The notes beneath the pieces were generated by a model. It had not been told where the DNA came from and did not search any database. It saw nothing but the letters and a program-made list of their open reading frames with translations. From Neisseriaceae bacterium (GTDB lineage Bacteria > Pseudomonadota > Gammaproteobacteria > Burkholderiales > UBA11063): DNA of 37,633 nucleotides. Below, one piece after another: positions 9,058-18,138 of the stretch (positions are counted from its first letter, which is position 1; each line of letters starts with the position of its first letter). Position numbers and translations under genes: made by a program. The DNA lies in NCBI GenBank assembly GCA_003963245.1, contig RXJX01000044.1, positions 1 to 37,633 of the forward strand. The letters are read 5' to 3'.

Positions 9058-9897
9058 ATGTTATACGTTTGCGCTACACCGATTGGAAATTTAGCTGATA
9101 TTACTTTGCGCGCCCTAGAAATACTTAGGAGTGCAGATATAATTCTCTGTGAAGATACGCGCAATAGCCAGAAATTACTTAGCCATCATGGAATTATCAA
9201 TAAAAAATTAGTTGCATTTCATGAACACAATGAAAATGAAGTTAGTCAAAATGTTCTGCAGTGGTTGGAGCAAAACTTAACAATTGTCCAAATTAGTGAC
9301 GCTGGAACTCCGGGTATTTCTGACCCTGGTGCGCGGTTATGCAATATTCTCTCAGCTCACAATATTTATCCGCACCCCCTACCCGGTGCTTGCGCTTATA
9401 TTACATTACTTTCGGTAAGTGGCACAGTCAACACGCCGAGCCTATTCTTTGGTTTTTTACCAAGCAAAACCTCACAACGCCAAAAGCAATTATCCGTATG
9501 GCAGGAAGTGGACTACACGGTAGCGCTTTATGAGTCACCACATCGGATTTGCGACAGCTTAAAAGATATTATTCAGGTTCTGGGCGAAGATCGAATGCTG
9601 GTAATGGGACGTGAGCTAACCAAGCAATTTGAAACTATTCGCAAATGTAGTGCTGGAGAGTTGTTGCAATTTGTTGAAAGCGATCATAATCAGCAACGCG
9701 GTGAGTTTGTAATTCTAATTCTACCACGTATTCTAGAAGACGCTTCAGTTTCTGATGAGCTAACTGCAGAACAAAAATCCACAGTTGTGTTACTCGCGGC
9801 TGAGTTACCAGCCAAAAAGGCAGTTAATTTAACCCATAAATTATGTGGTGGAAATCGAGATACCTTGTATAATTATCTGCTAACACAAAAGACTTAG
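9058..9897 (+). CDS. rsmI: 16S rRNA 2'-O-methyltransferase RsmI (C1402)
   Basis: A 279-residue SAM-dependent methyltransferase of the tetrapyrrole-methylase fold that modifies C1402 of 16S rRNA. The hallmark N-terminus is seen (YVCATPIGNLADITLRAL), with CEDTRNSQKLL near 31-41 and the SDAGTPGISDPG loop near 81-92. Length is normal. The upstream ribosome site is weak (AAAG only). It faces away from the sdh operon and probably has its own promoter. Confidence 0.95.
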   Translation: MLYVCATPIGNLADITLRALEILRSADIILCEDTRNSQKLLSHHGIINKKLVAFHEHNENEVSQNVLQWLEQNLTIVQISDAGTPGISDPGARLCNILSAHNIYPHPLPGACAYITLLSVSGTVNTPSLFFGFLPSKTSQRQKQLSVWQEVDYTVALYESPHRICDSLKDIIQVLGEDRMLVMGRELTKQFETIRKCSAGELLQFVESDHNQQRGEFVILILPRILEDASVSDELTAEQKSTVVLLAAELPAKKAVNLTHKLCGGNRDTLYNYLLTQKT

Positions 9898-10014
9898 TTT
9901 ACACACGTTTATTATCATCCGCAAAGAATAATTACTTCTGCTTTGTTTATATATTGTTTTTATTGAATATCAATCAAATTTATTTTTATTCATTTTAGAA
10001 GAAAGCAGCAATGT

Positions 10015-11502
10015 ATGCCTCACTCTGTCAAACACCCTAAAGGTCTGTACTTTTTATTTTTTACTGAAATGTGGGAGCGTTTTAGCTTTTATGGTATAAC
10101 TGGAATTTTGGTTCTATACCTATCTAAGGGCTTAAATGTCTCAGAAAGTGAAGCAGGCTTAGTATCTGGTGCATACATGGCATTTACTTTTCTTGCTCCA
10201 ATTTTAGGCGGTTGGGTAGCAGATAAATTGATTGGTTATGTCTGGGCGGTAACAGTCGGCGGCATACTAATCTTGTTGGGAAATATTGTCTTATCTTTGC
10301 CATTAGATTTGAATGCAGTCTATCTTGGTCTCGCAATAGTTGCTATTGGTACTGGATTTTTAAAATCAACAGTTTCAGTTTTAGTTGGGCAGCTTTACCA
10401 ACCAAGCGATGTACGGCGTGATAGTGCATATACGCTATTTTATATGGGTATCAACCTAGGTTCAATTTTAGCCGGGCTCATTATTGCTTATGTAGCAGAA
10501 ATGATTAATTGGCACTATGGATTTGCTCTTGCTGCTATTGGAATGGCTTTTGGTCTTTGCCTCTTTGGCTATGGCTATAAAAAGGGTTACTATTCTGAAA
10601 AATCAAATATCGTTAAATCTGCCAACTTACGGCGAAAAATTGGATTATTTAATGGCGCAATTTGGCTAATTATAGGCGCGATTGCCAGCATTGCAATAAT
10701 TTTTGTACTTTTGAGTGACCCGGGAAATACTAAAATTGTAATTACGGTGATTAGCTTTGGATTATTGTTTTACATTGCCTTTTTAGCATTCAAGAGCCAA
10801 ACCACTGCAGAACGTAATCAATTGTTGTCCATATTAGTCTTTATCATTACCGCGGTATTTTTCTGGTCGCTCTATAAGCAGATGTTCAACTCATTAGCTT
10901 TATTTATTGACAAAGATATTCAACGCTCAATTATGGGACACACAATACCGACTGGAATGTTTGTATTGGTTCCTAATTCAGCATTTATCATAATATTGGC
11001 TTCAATCTTTGCCAAAGTATGGATTCTTCTGGATCAAAAGGGTAAAAATCCCTCTTCACCAGCTAAATTTCTAATGGGCTTATTCTTCTCTTTGGCTTCT
11101 TTTTCAACTTTGGCACTAAGTGCATACTTAGCCTACACTACAGGAACAAAAAGTTCAATGTTATGGCCACTGGCTGGAATCTTTCTTCTAACTTGTGCCG
11201 AACTATGTATTTCACCAGTTGGTCTATCAATTGTTAGTAAGATGTCACCACCTCGTTTATCAGGATTTTTAATGGGTTCGTGGTTCTTAGCCAGCTCAAT
11301 CGGCTCATATGTTTCAGGCTTATTATCCAGTTTTGTTAAGATTCCCAAGGGGCAAATTGCAGTATCTATTAGTGCACAAGCTTATTTTGGATTATTTTAC
11401 CGCTGCTGTATCGGAATGGCAATTGTAATTTGCGTATTTATTATATTTTTACCGGTGATTAAGCGTCTTACTGGCGAGCATAGATCAAAGGATATGGCTT
11501 AA
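10015..11502 (+). CDS. Proton-dependent oligopeptide transporter (POT/PTR family)
   Basis: A 495-residue inner-membrane protein with roughly 12-14 helices that imports di- and tripeptides with protons. The POT signature ExxER is at Glu18-Met-Trp-Glu21-Arg22, followed by FSFYG. The segment after helix 3, around GFLKSTVSVLVGQLY, also fits the family. An overlapping ATG at 10011 is in another frame; 10015 gives the typical POT start. There is no clear partner gene; rsmI lies 117 bp upstream. Confidence 0.92.
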   Translation: MPHSVKHPKGLYFLFFTEMWERFSFYGITGILVLYLSKGLNVSESEAGLVSGAYMAFTFLAPILGGWVADKLIGYVWAVTVGGILILLGNIVLSLPLDLNAVYLGLAIVAIGTGFLKSTVSVLVGQLYQPSDVRRDSAYTLFYMGINLGSILAGLIIAYVAEMINWHYGFALAAIGMAFGLCLFGYGYKKGYYSEKSNIVKSANLRRKIGLFNGAIWLIIGAIASIAIIFVLLSDPGNTKIVITVISFGLLFYIAFLAFKSQTTAERNQLLSILVFIITAVFFWSLYKQMFNSLALFIDKDIQRSIMGHTIPTGMFVLVPNSAFIIILASIFAKVWILLDQKGKNPSSPAKFLMGLFFSLASFSTLALSAYLAYTTGTKSSMLWPLAGIFLLTCAELCISPVGLSIVSKMSPPRLSGFLMGSWFLASSIGSYVSGLLSSFVKIPKGQIAVSISAQAYFGLFYRCCIGMAIVICVFIIFLPVIKRLTGEHRSKDMA

Positions 11503-11506
11503 CTCT

Positions 11507-11536
11507 ATAAAAAGTAAGCCACATTTATGGCTTACT
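11507..11536 (-). terminator. Rho-independent terminator of the esterase gene
   Basis: On the - strand a 9-bp perfect stem (11528-11536 with 11513-11521, loop of 6) is followed by a T-run. The stem includes the TAA stop codon of the esterase gene (11532-11534). On the + strand it lacks a T-run, so it may only weakly stop the peptide-transporter transcript. Confidence 0.8.
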
Positions 11537-12467
11537 GATTAAGGAATTTGGTGATTTCTTGATAGGTTTTATTGCATTCTTCAGTACACAGGTTTTCTAA
11601 CATTAGATAGGCATGAACCACTCCATCGACTTTCATTAATTCAGCGTTAACCCCGATATTAACTACATTACTATAATAAGCAGCTCCCTCATCTTGCAAT
11701 GGGTCATATGCAGCAGTAATTACCATGGTTGCCGGCATAGCACTATAAAACTCGCCATATAACGGAGAAACAGACTTGCGATCCTCACCGTTTTGTAGAT
11801 AATTATCAAAATACCATGCGACTTTGGCTTTATCCAATAAATAACCTTCGGCGAATTTATCCATACTAGGCGAGGTTAAAGTATAATCAAGCGAGGGGTA
11901 AATTAACACTTGTTTGGTGATTTGTTCAACTGCCACAAATTCTTTATCCATAACAATGGAAGCACAAACTGCCCCACCACCGCTATCACCGATTATAGTA
12001 AGTTTGCGATCACGGTATTTAACTTTACGCTCATTCAAAATCGAAAAAATCCCACGAATGGCAACTTTACTATCCTCTATTCCCGTTGGATAAGGAAATT
12101 CTGGCGCCAAGCGATAATCGATTGAAACGATAATGTGATTGGTAGTTTTTGCTAATTTACGTACGATGTTATCGTAAACTGTAATGCTACCACACATATG
12201 CCCACCGCCATGGATAAACGCAGCTACAGGCAAGGGTTGGCTTAAATCAGGAATATAAATCCGAACTGGTACTGGATACCTGCCATTATAAACCACGTCA
12301 TCAACGGCAAAAACAGTTGGATCAAAGTCGGTCATATAAATCCTGGTTAAATTTGCCAGTCCTTCGCGAGTATTGGTTTGATTTTGTTTAAAGCCCACTT
12401 CTGCTAATTTGATTTTAATTGCTGCTAATTGGTCTAATAGCCCCTGAATTTTAGGTAGTACTGCCAT
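11532..12467 (-). CDS. Alpha/beta-hydrolase esterase, hormone-sensitive-lipase family
   Basis: A 311-residue esterase of the HSL (family IV, Abhydrolase_3) group. The oxyanion-hole HGGG is near residues 87-90, the nucleophile Ser is in GDSGG near 162-166, the acid is in AYDPLQDEG and the His in GVVHAY near the C-terminus. There is no signal peptide, so it is probably cytoplasmic and acts on short-chain esters. I prefer the ATG at 12467: AGGAG is 7 bases from it, while the ATG at 12471-12473 would be only one base from the ribosome site. A TATAAT (-strand, 12489-12494) is the likely -10. Confidence 0.9.
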   Translation of the reverse strand: MAVLPKIQGLLDQLAAIKIKLAEVGFKQNQTNTREGLANLTRIYMTDFDPTVFAVDDVVYNGRYPVPVRIYIPDLSQPLPVAAFIHGGGHMCGSITVYDNIVRKLAKTTNHIIVSIDYRLAPEFPYPTGIEDSKVAIRGIFSILNERKVKYRDRKLTIIGDSGGGAVCASIVMDKEFVAVEQITKQVLIYPSLDYTLTSPSMDKFAEGYLLDKAKVAWYFDNYLQNGEDRKSVSPLYGEFYSAMPATMVITAAYDPLQDEGAAYYSNVVNIGVNAELMKVDGVVHAYLMLENLCTEECNKTYQEITKFLNQ

Positions 12468-12588
12468 TTTCATTCTCCTAGTTTAGATATTATACTGTAG
12501 TGTATTTTAACAAATTTCCTTAAGAAAGAGAATGATATTTTCTGAGTGATAGAAGGTATAGGTGCTATAACTCTCACTTAGTTTGGTA

Positions 12589-12597
12589 TGATACAAT
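12589..12597 (+). promoter_or_regulatory. Extended -10 promoter of the beta-lactamase operon
   Basis: TG-A-TACAAT (TG at 12589-12590, -10 at 12592-12597) is an extended -10 element 29 bp before the beta-lactamase ATG. No good -35 is visible, which is usual for this promoter type. Confidence 0.45.
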
Positions 12598-12626
12598 ACT
12601 GCAATATTAACAGGTAATAACATAAT

Positions 12627-13463
12627 ATGAAAAAGCTTCTCAGCGCCATGTGCGTATTTCTAATCAACAGCTCCTTTGCATCATCTCCTGATTATGCACA
12701 AATTTTTGCGGGTAAGAATGCTTGTTTTATTCTCTACGATGCCCAAAAGCATAAAATGGTTGAAGAATATAATCCTAAACGCTGCAGTGAAAGGATTCCT
12801 CCTAATTCAACGTTTAAAGTTCCGCTGTCATTAATGGCTTTCGACAAAGGAATAATTACCGAGAGTACTGTATTTAAATGGGATGGTAAACAGCGTTGGA
12901 TGGAGAGCTGGAATCAAAATCAAACCCCACGCAGTTGGGAACAATACTCTGTTTTATGGGTATCACAACAATTAACCCCACAAATTGGCATGAAATCTAT
13001 CAAAGATTATTTGGCTGATTTTAAATACGGTAATCAGGATTTTAGTGGTGATGCTGGTAAAAATAATGGTTTAACTAATGCATGGCTAAGTGGCAGCCTA
13101 AAAATTTCAGCGCTAGAGCAGTTGCATTTTTTAGAAAATATGCAGAATTATCAATTAAATATCAGCCACGACGCCGTTGATAATACCATGCATAATATCT
13201 ACCTAGGTAAAATCGATGGTGGTTGGGATTTATACGGTAAAACAGGTAGTGGCTCGCGTAAATATTTGAAAAATGCTAATGCCAGCCAATTGCGCGATGG
13301 TTATTTTATTGGCTACCTCAAAAAAGACCAGCAAAGTTATATTATAGTAACTAATTTATCTGACATTAAGCCACCTGCATCACAAAACAAAGAGTTTGGC
13401 GGACCGTTGGCGAAAGCAGCGAGCTTACAAATTATTCAACAATTACAATTAAAAGCGAAATAA
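12627..13463 (+). CDS. Class D (OXA-1-like) beta-lactamase
   Basis: A 278-residue periplasmic serine beta-lactamase with a signal peptide (about 1-19). The class D motifs are: STFK at 61-64 (Ser61 nucleophile, Lys64 expected to be carboxylated), YGN at 134-136, Trp153 in NAWLSGSLKIS, and KTG at 205-207. The second motif, usually SxV, is SVL (108-110), a conservative change. The stretch from WVSQQLT to LKIS resembles OXA-1-type enzymes. Base composition matches the neighbours and no mobile element flanks it, so it looks chromosomal and resident rather than recently acquired. It is cotranscribed with the NYN gene two bases downstream. Substrate spectrum cannot be inferred. Confidence 0.9.
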   Translation: MKKLLSAMCVFLINSSFASSPDYAQIFAGKNACFILYDAQKHKMVEEYNPKRCSERIPPNSTFKVPLSLMAFDKGIITESTVFKWDGKQRWMESWNQNQTPRSWEQYSVLWVSQQLTPQIGMKSIKDYLADFKYGNQDFSGDAGKNNGLTNAWLSGSLKISALEQLHFLENMQNYQLNISHDAVDNTMHNIYLGKIDGGWDLYGKTGSGSRKYLKNANASQLRDGYFIGYLKKDQQSYIIVTNLSDIKPPASQNKEFGGPLAKAASLQIIQQLQLKAK

Positions 13464-13465
13464 AC

Positions 13466-14269
13466 ATGTACACCCCAAAAAACTCAGAAGAGGCCAATTT
13501 ACATTTAGCCGTGTTGATTGATGCAGATAATGCACAAGCTTCGGTAATTGAAGCTTTACTCGCTGATGTGGCACGCTATGGGGAAGCAACCGTTAAGCGG
13601 ATTTATGGTGATTTTACCTCTACCCACAGCTCACAATGGAAAAGCGTGCTGAATAAATTTGCGATCAAGCCAGTACAACAATTTGCCTATACACGCGGTA
13701 AGAATGCCACCGACAGTACGATGATTATTGATGCGATGGATTTACTTTATACTAAACGCTTTGATGGTTTTTGTATTGTATCCAGTGATAGCGATTTTAC
13801 TGGACTAGCGATGCGCATCCGTGAAGAAGGCTTGTGGGTATATGGTTTTGGTGAAGAGAAAACTCCGGCATCATTTCGCAATGCTTGCCATAAATTTATC
13901 CGTACTGAAAACTTACGTCTGGATAATAAGGGCGACGATGATATATTAACCGCAGAAGCCGCACATGAAGATGCAGTAATAAGCAAAAATCATTCAAATG
14001 AAGATAAAGAAGCTCCTAAAAAACGCTTTCCATTAAAGTTAGCAGCAAAAGCTGTTGAAGAAGCCAGTAGCGATGATGGCTGGGCAAACTTAGCTGCGTT
14101 TGGGTCATATTTAAATCGGGTGCAGCCTGATTTTGATCCACGTGATTATGGCTATGAAAAGCTCAGTGCGCTGGTAAAAGCACGGAAGAATATTTTTGAG
14201 ATTGAAGAGCGCGTTTTACCAACTTCAGGCAAGAAGCATTTGTATTTACGCATGAAAACTAAACGCTAG
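13466..14269 (+). CDS. NYN-domain putative RNase with C-terminal LOTUS/OST-HTH domain
   Basis: A 267-residue protein with an N-terminal NYN (PIN-like) nuclease domain. The acidic residues that would bind metal are in LIDADN (17-22), Asp83, Asp89 and SSDSDF (106-111). After a charged linker (about 150-190) comes a LOTUS/OST-HTH winged-helix domain (about 191-264), thought to bind RNA. The layout matches the bacterial LabA/MARF1-like NYN-LOTUS proteins; the function is presumably RNA cleavage or binding, with unknown target. The ATG is two bases after the beta-lactamase stop, so they form an operon. Confidence 0.88.
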   Translation: MYTPKNSEEANLHLAVLIDADNAQASVIEALLADVARYGEATVKRIYGDFTSTHSSQWKSVLNKFAIKPVQQFAYTRGKNATDSTMIIDAMDLLYTKRFDGFCIVSSDSDFTGLAMRIREEGLWVYGFGEEKTPASFRNACHKFIRTENLRLDNKGDDDILTAEAAHEDAVISKNHSNEDKEAPKKRFPLKLAAKAVEEASSDDGWANLAAFGSYLNRVQPDFDPRDYGYEKLSALVKARKNIFEIEERVLPTSGKKHLYLRMKTKR

Positions 14270-14327
14270 ACGTAGGCACCGACTTAAATCAATAGAAATA
14301 TGGATTAATATTTAAATTTAACCAATA

Positions 14328-14993
14328 ATGGACGCGTTTATTATGTATGAGTTACCGCTCCTCCTGTTAAATAGTGCTGCTGTTATTAAAAATGGTTATG
14401 AATTTTTGGTAACTGCAAAAGGTGCTTATGATAGCTACCAACAAAAGAAAACCAAATTATTTATTGAAGATGTTTTTAGAAATGCAAAAAATGTAACGAT
14501 TCATGATGTGCACAAAAACGATATTTTGCATAATTTTTATATGACGCTTGATTGTATTCAAAAGGTGCGTAAACAAGAACAATTGAAACATTTTGCGGAA
14601 ATATTACAAACTTATTTGCAAGATGACAGATTGCAGTTACCTGATTATAATGATAACGTCCATAATAATTATGAACTGGTTATGAATATGTTGACAGGAT
14701 TGTCTTATATCGAATTTGAATTATTGATTTTACTGTATAAATTCGAGAGGCCATATCATGATGCTGGTATTAAGGTCAAAAGTAAAGAGTATTGGGATGA
14801 TAAATTTATGCCAGAGGTGCAAGCTAAATTCAACTTTGATTTTGCGGTTACCTATAGTATTTTCCAAACCTTACATGCTAAGGGGATGTTTTATATTAAT
14901 GGTTCAGTAGGGTTTGGTGATAGTGATACTAGAGTTGGGACATTATCTAATTTATTTATTATGATAGTTTCTTATATGCCAAGTATTAAGTAA
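14328..14993 (+). CDS. Uncharacterised protein
   Basis: A 221-residue protein I do not recognise. The first 20 residues are hydrophobic but lack a positive N-terminus, so a signal peptide is unlikely. The middle is charged, Tyr/Asn/Lys-rich and probably helical, with no repeats or catalytic motif in view. The start is uncertain: the ATG at 14328 has no ribosome site, and the ATG at 14343 has only a distant GGA. Codon use is like the neighbours. It lies between the NYN gene and an SDR gene in the same direction, with 58 and 28 bp gaps, so it may be cotranscribed with either. Confidence 0.75.
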   Translation: MDAFIMYELPLLLLNSAAVIKNGYEFLVTAKGAYDSYQQKKTKLFIEDVFRNAKNVTIHDVHKNDILHNFYMTLDCIQKVRKQEQLKHFAEILQTYLQDDRLQLPDYNDNVHNNYELVMNMLTGLSYIEFELLILLYKFERPYHDAGIKVKSKEYWDDKFMPEVQAKFNFDFAVTYSIFQTLHAKGMFYINGSVGFGDSDTRVGTLSNLFIMIVSYMPSIK

Positions 14994-15021
14994 TTGCTAA
15001 TTATATAACTAACGGTAATTT

Positions 15022-15714
15022 ATGGAAACGGTATTAATTACTGGCGCTAATCGCGGTGTTGGGTTTGGGTTTGTTAAAGCATATCTTGAGCATGGTTATC
15101 AAGTTATAGCATGCTGTCGGTTGCCTGATACGGCTATAGAATTGCAGTCGCTGAGTACTGAATATAGTGATCGATTGTTGATTGAGCAACTTGATGTCAC
15201 GAACAGTACAGATTTTGATAGATTGAGTGCAAAATATAAACATTTTAAAATTGATATTTTAATTAATAATGCTGGAGTTATTTCCAAATATTTTGATAAA
15301 TTAACTTTGGTACAAACTAATGTAGAAGAGGTCTTAAAAACGTTGGAGATAAACGCGCTTGGTACGATGCGTAGCATTCAATGTTTTGAGAGTAACTTAG
15401 CTTTTAGTTCTAATCCTCGAATTATAAATATGGCAAGCTTGGCAGGGGCAATTAGTAGTGCTAATGGTTTTGGTTATGCTTATCGGATGTCTAAATGCGC
15501 ACTAAATATGTTAACCGCATGTTATGCAAAAGAAAATACAAAAGTAATCAGTGTTGCATTGCGCCCAGGCTGGGTAAAAACAGCAATGGGTGGCGTGGGT
15601 GCTAATTTGGAAGTTTCTGAAAGCGAGGCTAAAATGATTACGATAATAAATAATCTGCAATCTAGTGATTCTGGAAGGTTTATTGATTTGGAGCTACAAG
15701 ATAGTCCATGGTAA
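15022..15714 (+). CDS. Short-chain dehydrogenase/reductase, C-factor-like
   Basis: A 230-residue SDR oxidoreductase. The cofactor loop is TGANRGVG (7-14), followed by NNAG (about 83-86), a catalytic Ser in NMASLAG, and the Tyr/Lys pair in AYRMSK. The short length and C-terminus (RPGWVKTAMGG) are like the CsgA/C-factor and sniffer-type group of SDRs. Substrate unknown. No ribosome site stronger than a partial match is seen upstream. Confidence 0.88.
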   Translation: METVLITGANRGVGFGFVKAYLEHGYQVIACCRLPDTAIELQSLSTEYSDRLLIEQLDVTNSTDFDRLSAKYKHFKIDILINNAGVISKYFDKLTLVQTNVEEVLKTLEINALGTMRSIQCFESNLAFSSNPRIINMASLAGAISSANGFGYAYRMSKCALNMLTACYAKENTKVISVALRPGWVKTAMGGVGANLEVSESEAKMITIINNLQSSDSGRFIDLELQDSPW

Positions 15715-15776
15715 TGCGCAAATTGCATGCTTCAAATAATTGAACACCAATTAGTTAAAAATTAAAGGGTTAATCT

Positions 15777-16121
15777 ATGTTTAAATTCACTACAATCATT
15801 TTTTTAATTTTGTCCAATACCTTTATGACTTTTGCGTGGTATGGACACCTCAAGACATTGAGCAATAAACCGCTAATGATTACGATACTTATCAGCTGGG
15901 GAATTGCCTTTTTTGAATATTGCTTTCAAGTACCCGCGAACCGGATTGGTTACAACAACGCTGGATTTACCTTAATGCAACTCAAAATTATTCAAGAAGT
16001 TATAACGCTAAGTGTGTTTATAGTATTTGCAGTTTTCTTTATGCAGCAAAAGCTCAGTTTAAATTATCTCTGGGCGAGCCTCTGCATTTTTGGCGCGGTA
16101 TATTTTATTTTTAAAACATGA
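15777..16121 (+). CDS. DUF486 / DMT-family small membrane protein
   Basis: A 114-residue protein with four predicted membrane helices (about 3-21, 33-50, 65-87, 93-111). The FMTFAWYGH start, the ISWGIAFFEYCFQVPANRIG block and the QLKIIQEVITL segment are typical of DUF486, a half-size member of the drug/metabolite transporter group that would need to dimerise. Substrate unknown. Confidence 0.88.
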   Translation: MFKFTTIIFLILSNTFMTFAWYGHLKTLSNKPLMITILISWGIAFFEYCFQVPANRIGYNNAGFTLMQLKIIQEVITLSVFIVFAVFFMQQKLSLNYLWASLCIFGAVYFIFKT

Positions 16122-16170
16122 TCTTATAGACTTGAATATTTCATATGATTAAAATGGGAAGGTAACCAAA

Positions 16171-17394
16171 ATGCTTACAATAACTAATGTACTTATGCCA
16201 GATGAAACGCGGCAGACAATAACTCGTGACTATCATGAGGATATTACGTTTGATGGTAGCGATTTGCTAGCGCTACCGGGTGCAATTGACCCGCATGTAC
16301 ATTTTCGGGTACCGGGAATGGAAGATAAGGAAGACTGGCAGCACGCATCCAAAGCAGCGTTAAAAGGTGGTGTAACCACAGTTTTTGATATGCCAAATAC
16401 CAAACCAGCTACAACCACACAAGAACGATTGCATAACAAATTTGCGATAATAGATTCTCAACTTGCTGAAGTTAATCTACCTTTGCGCTATAAATTATTT
16501 TTTGGCGCAGATAAAAATCAATTTCATGAAATCGTCAAAGTTAAGGATGAGATTATCGGACTAAAAGTTTTTATGGGTGCTTCAACTGGTGATTTACTAA
16601 TGGATGATGAAGCATCATTGCACGCAATTTATGCGTTAGCAAAGGCGCACGGATTGTTAATTGCCCTACATGCTGAAGATGAGCTGATTATTCGTGAGAA
16701 CGCTGCCAAATATAGCAGTGAAACTGATTTTAAATATCATTCAATCATTCGCGCACCAGAAGCTGCAGTTAAAGCAGTTGATTTAGTAGTCAAATTAACT
16801 GAAATCTATGGCGTGCCCTCTTATATTTTACATGTGAGTACTGCAGGTGAACTAGAATTAGTGAAACAAGCCAAAGCGCGTGGCTTACCTGTTTATGTCG
16901 AAACGTGCCCGCATTATTTATTTTTAGATGATAGCATGTATCCCAAGCTTGAAGGGCGTGCGAAAATGAATCCACCATTACGTAATAAAATTGATCAGGA
17001 TATCTTGTGGCGTGCGCTAAACGAGGGTGTAATTGATACGATTGGTTCAGACCATGCACCACATAAACTAGGTGAAAAAGCGCAACCCTTATGTAAATGT
17101 CCATCAGGTGTGCCTGGGATTGAGACAACCTTACCGCTAATCATTAGCGCGTGGAAAGAGGGCAAAGTTAAATTGAGTAAAATAGTTGAATTATTACATA
17201 GCAATCCACAACGAATTTTTAAACTTGAGAGCAATGATGATCTAGTTTTGGTGGATATTATAAATTATCGCACACTTAGTGATGAACAAATGGCAAGTAA
17301 GTGCCAGTGGACACCATTTATTGGAATGAAGCTAACTGGCTTCCCGCGCTACGTGTTCACGCAGGATCGCCTAATAAAATGTGCAGAGCTATAA
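16171..17394 (+). CDS. pyrC: Dihydroorotase (class I-type)
   Basis: A 407-residue amidohydrolase that cyclises carbamoyl-aspartate to dihydroorotate in pyrimidine synthesis. The first metal-binding motif is DPHVHFRVPG (40-49, His42 and His44). His167 is in LHAEDE, His221 in LHVST, and Asp294 in GSDHAPH. It matches the long (class I) form rather than the ~345-residue E. coli PyrC, as far as motifs show. A GGAAGG ribosome site precedes the ATG. The gene stops 3 bases before a convergent gene, and pyrD lies 0.75 kb further on. Allantoinase is an unlikely alternative. Confidence 0.88.
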   Translation: MLTITNVLMPDETRQTITRDYHEDITFDGSDLLALPGAIDPHVHFRVPGMEDKEDWQHASKAALKGGVTTVFDMPNTKPATTTQERLHNKFAIIDSQLAEVNLPLRYKLFFGADKNQFHEIVKVKDEIIGLKVFMGASTGDLLMDDEASLHAIYALAKAHGLLIALHAEDELIIRENAAKYSSETDFKYHSIIRAPEAAVKAVDLVVKLTEIYGVPSYILHVSTAGELELVKQAKARGLPVYVETCPHYLFLDDSMYPKLEGRAKMNPPLRNKIDQDILWRALNEGVIDTIGSDHAPHKLGEKAQPLCKCPSGVPGIETTLPLIISAWKEGKVKLSKIVELLHSNPQRIFKLESNDDLVLVDIINYRTLSDEQMASKCQWTPFIGMKLTGFPRYVFTQDRLIKCAEL

Positions 17395-17397
17395 AAT

Positions 17398-17895
17398 TTA
17401 GTAATAAATTATGCTATCATTTTTTTTGGGATAAGTAAGTGGCAACAATATCAACATTAGCAGAGGAATTAAAATATCTGTCCAGAGTATTGTTCCTGCA
17501 TTACCGGGGTTAAAGTTTCCGCTGATAATAATCTGATAAATATGTCCGGTTGCAGCCCCCCAAAGGAATACAGTTGTAACTGTTACTACTCCGGCACGGT
17601 ATGCCCAATTAGCAAAAGCAGCAATTATTCCGGCAACGCCAAGAGCCAAATTAGCCAATGCTACTTCAAACTCAAAGGGACTTGCTTTCCAGCCAATATT
17701 ATTTGATGCAACTGAATCAAAGAAAGCGTGCATAATGAAACCCCAGACACCGCCAAGACCAACAGCGAAAAAGAGCAAGCAAGCAAAAAAACGTTGATTA
17801 AATTTATTATGACTAGTTAGTGCGATTAGTAGTGATAAAATACACATGCATAATGGAAAATTACTGAGAATGAAATATAAGACTTTATCAAGCAT
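17398..17895 (-). CDS. DUF6790-like integral membrane protein
   Basis: A 165-residue membrane protein with about five helices. The segment WKASPFEFEVALANLALG and the later NPGNAG...TDILIPLLML resemble the DUF6790 family; function is unknown. I chose the ATG at 17895, which has GGAG 7 bases upstream (17903-17906), over the more distant start at 17955, which would add 20 residues of no family likeness. It is convergent with pyrC (3 bp gap) and divergent from pyrD. Confidence 0.75.
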   Translation of the reverse strand: MLDKVLYFILSNFPLCMCILSLLIALTSHNKFNQRFFACLLFFAVGLGGVWGFIMHAFFDSVASNNIGWKASPFEFEVALANLALGVAGIIAAFANWAYRAGVVTVTTVFLWGAATGHIYQIIISGNFNPGNAGTILWTDILIPLLMLILLPLTYPKKNDSIIYY

Positions 17896-18138
17896 TTTGC
17901 TACTCCGATCTTCAAGAGTTGGAAAAAATGGTATCAATCTGGGGTTAGTATACACGATTATAGTGCGCGACTAAGTTAAATCTACACTGAAGATACTAAG
18001 TTAATTATTGACTTTTGCTAAATAATTAATAAAATGTGCAGTAAAATGGCTATCAGTGTTTTGAATTTGATTAAATTTATTATTTTGTCTGCCTATTAAT
18101 GTTTTGTTGTAAAATAGTACGTTTTAAAAAGGTTTATC

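Noticed and set aside
16790..17234. Reverse-strand frames inside pyrC
   Set aside because: Shadows of a complete dihydroorotase with all metal-binding motifs.
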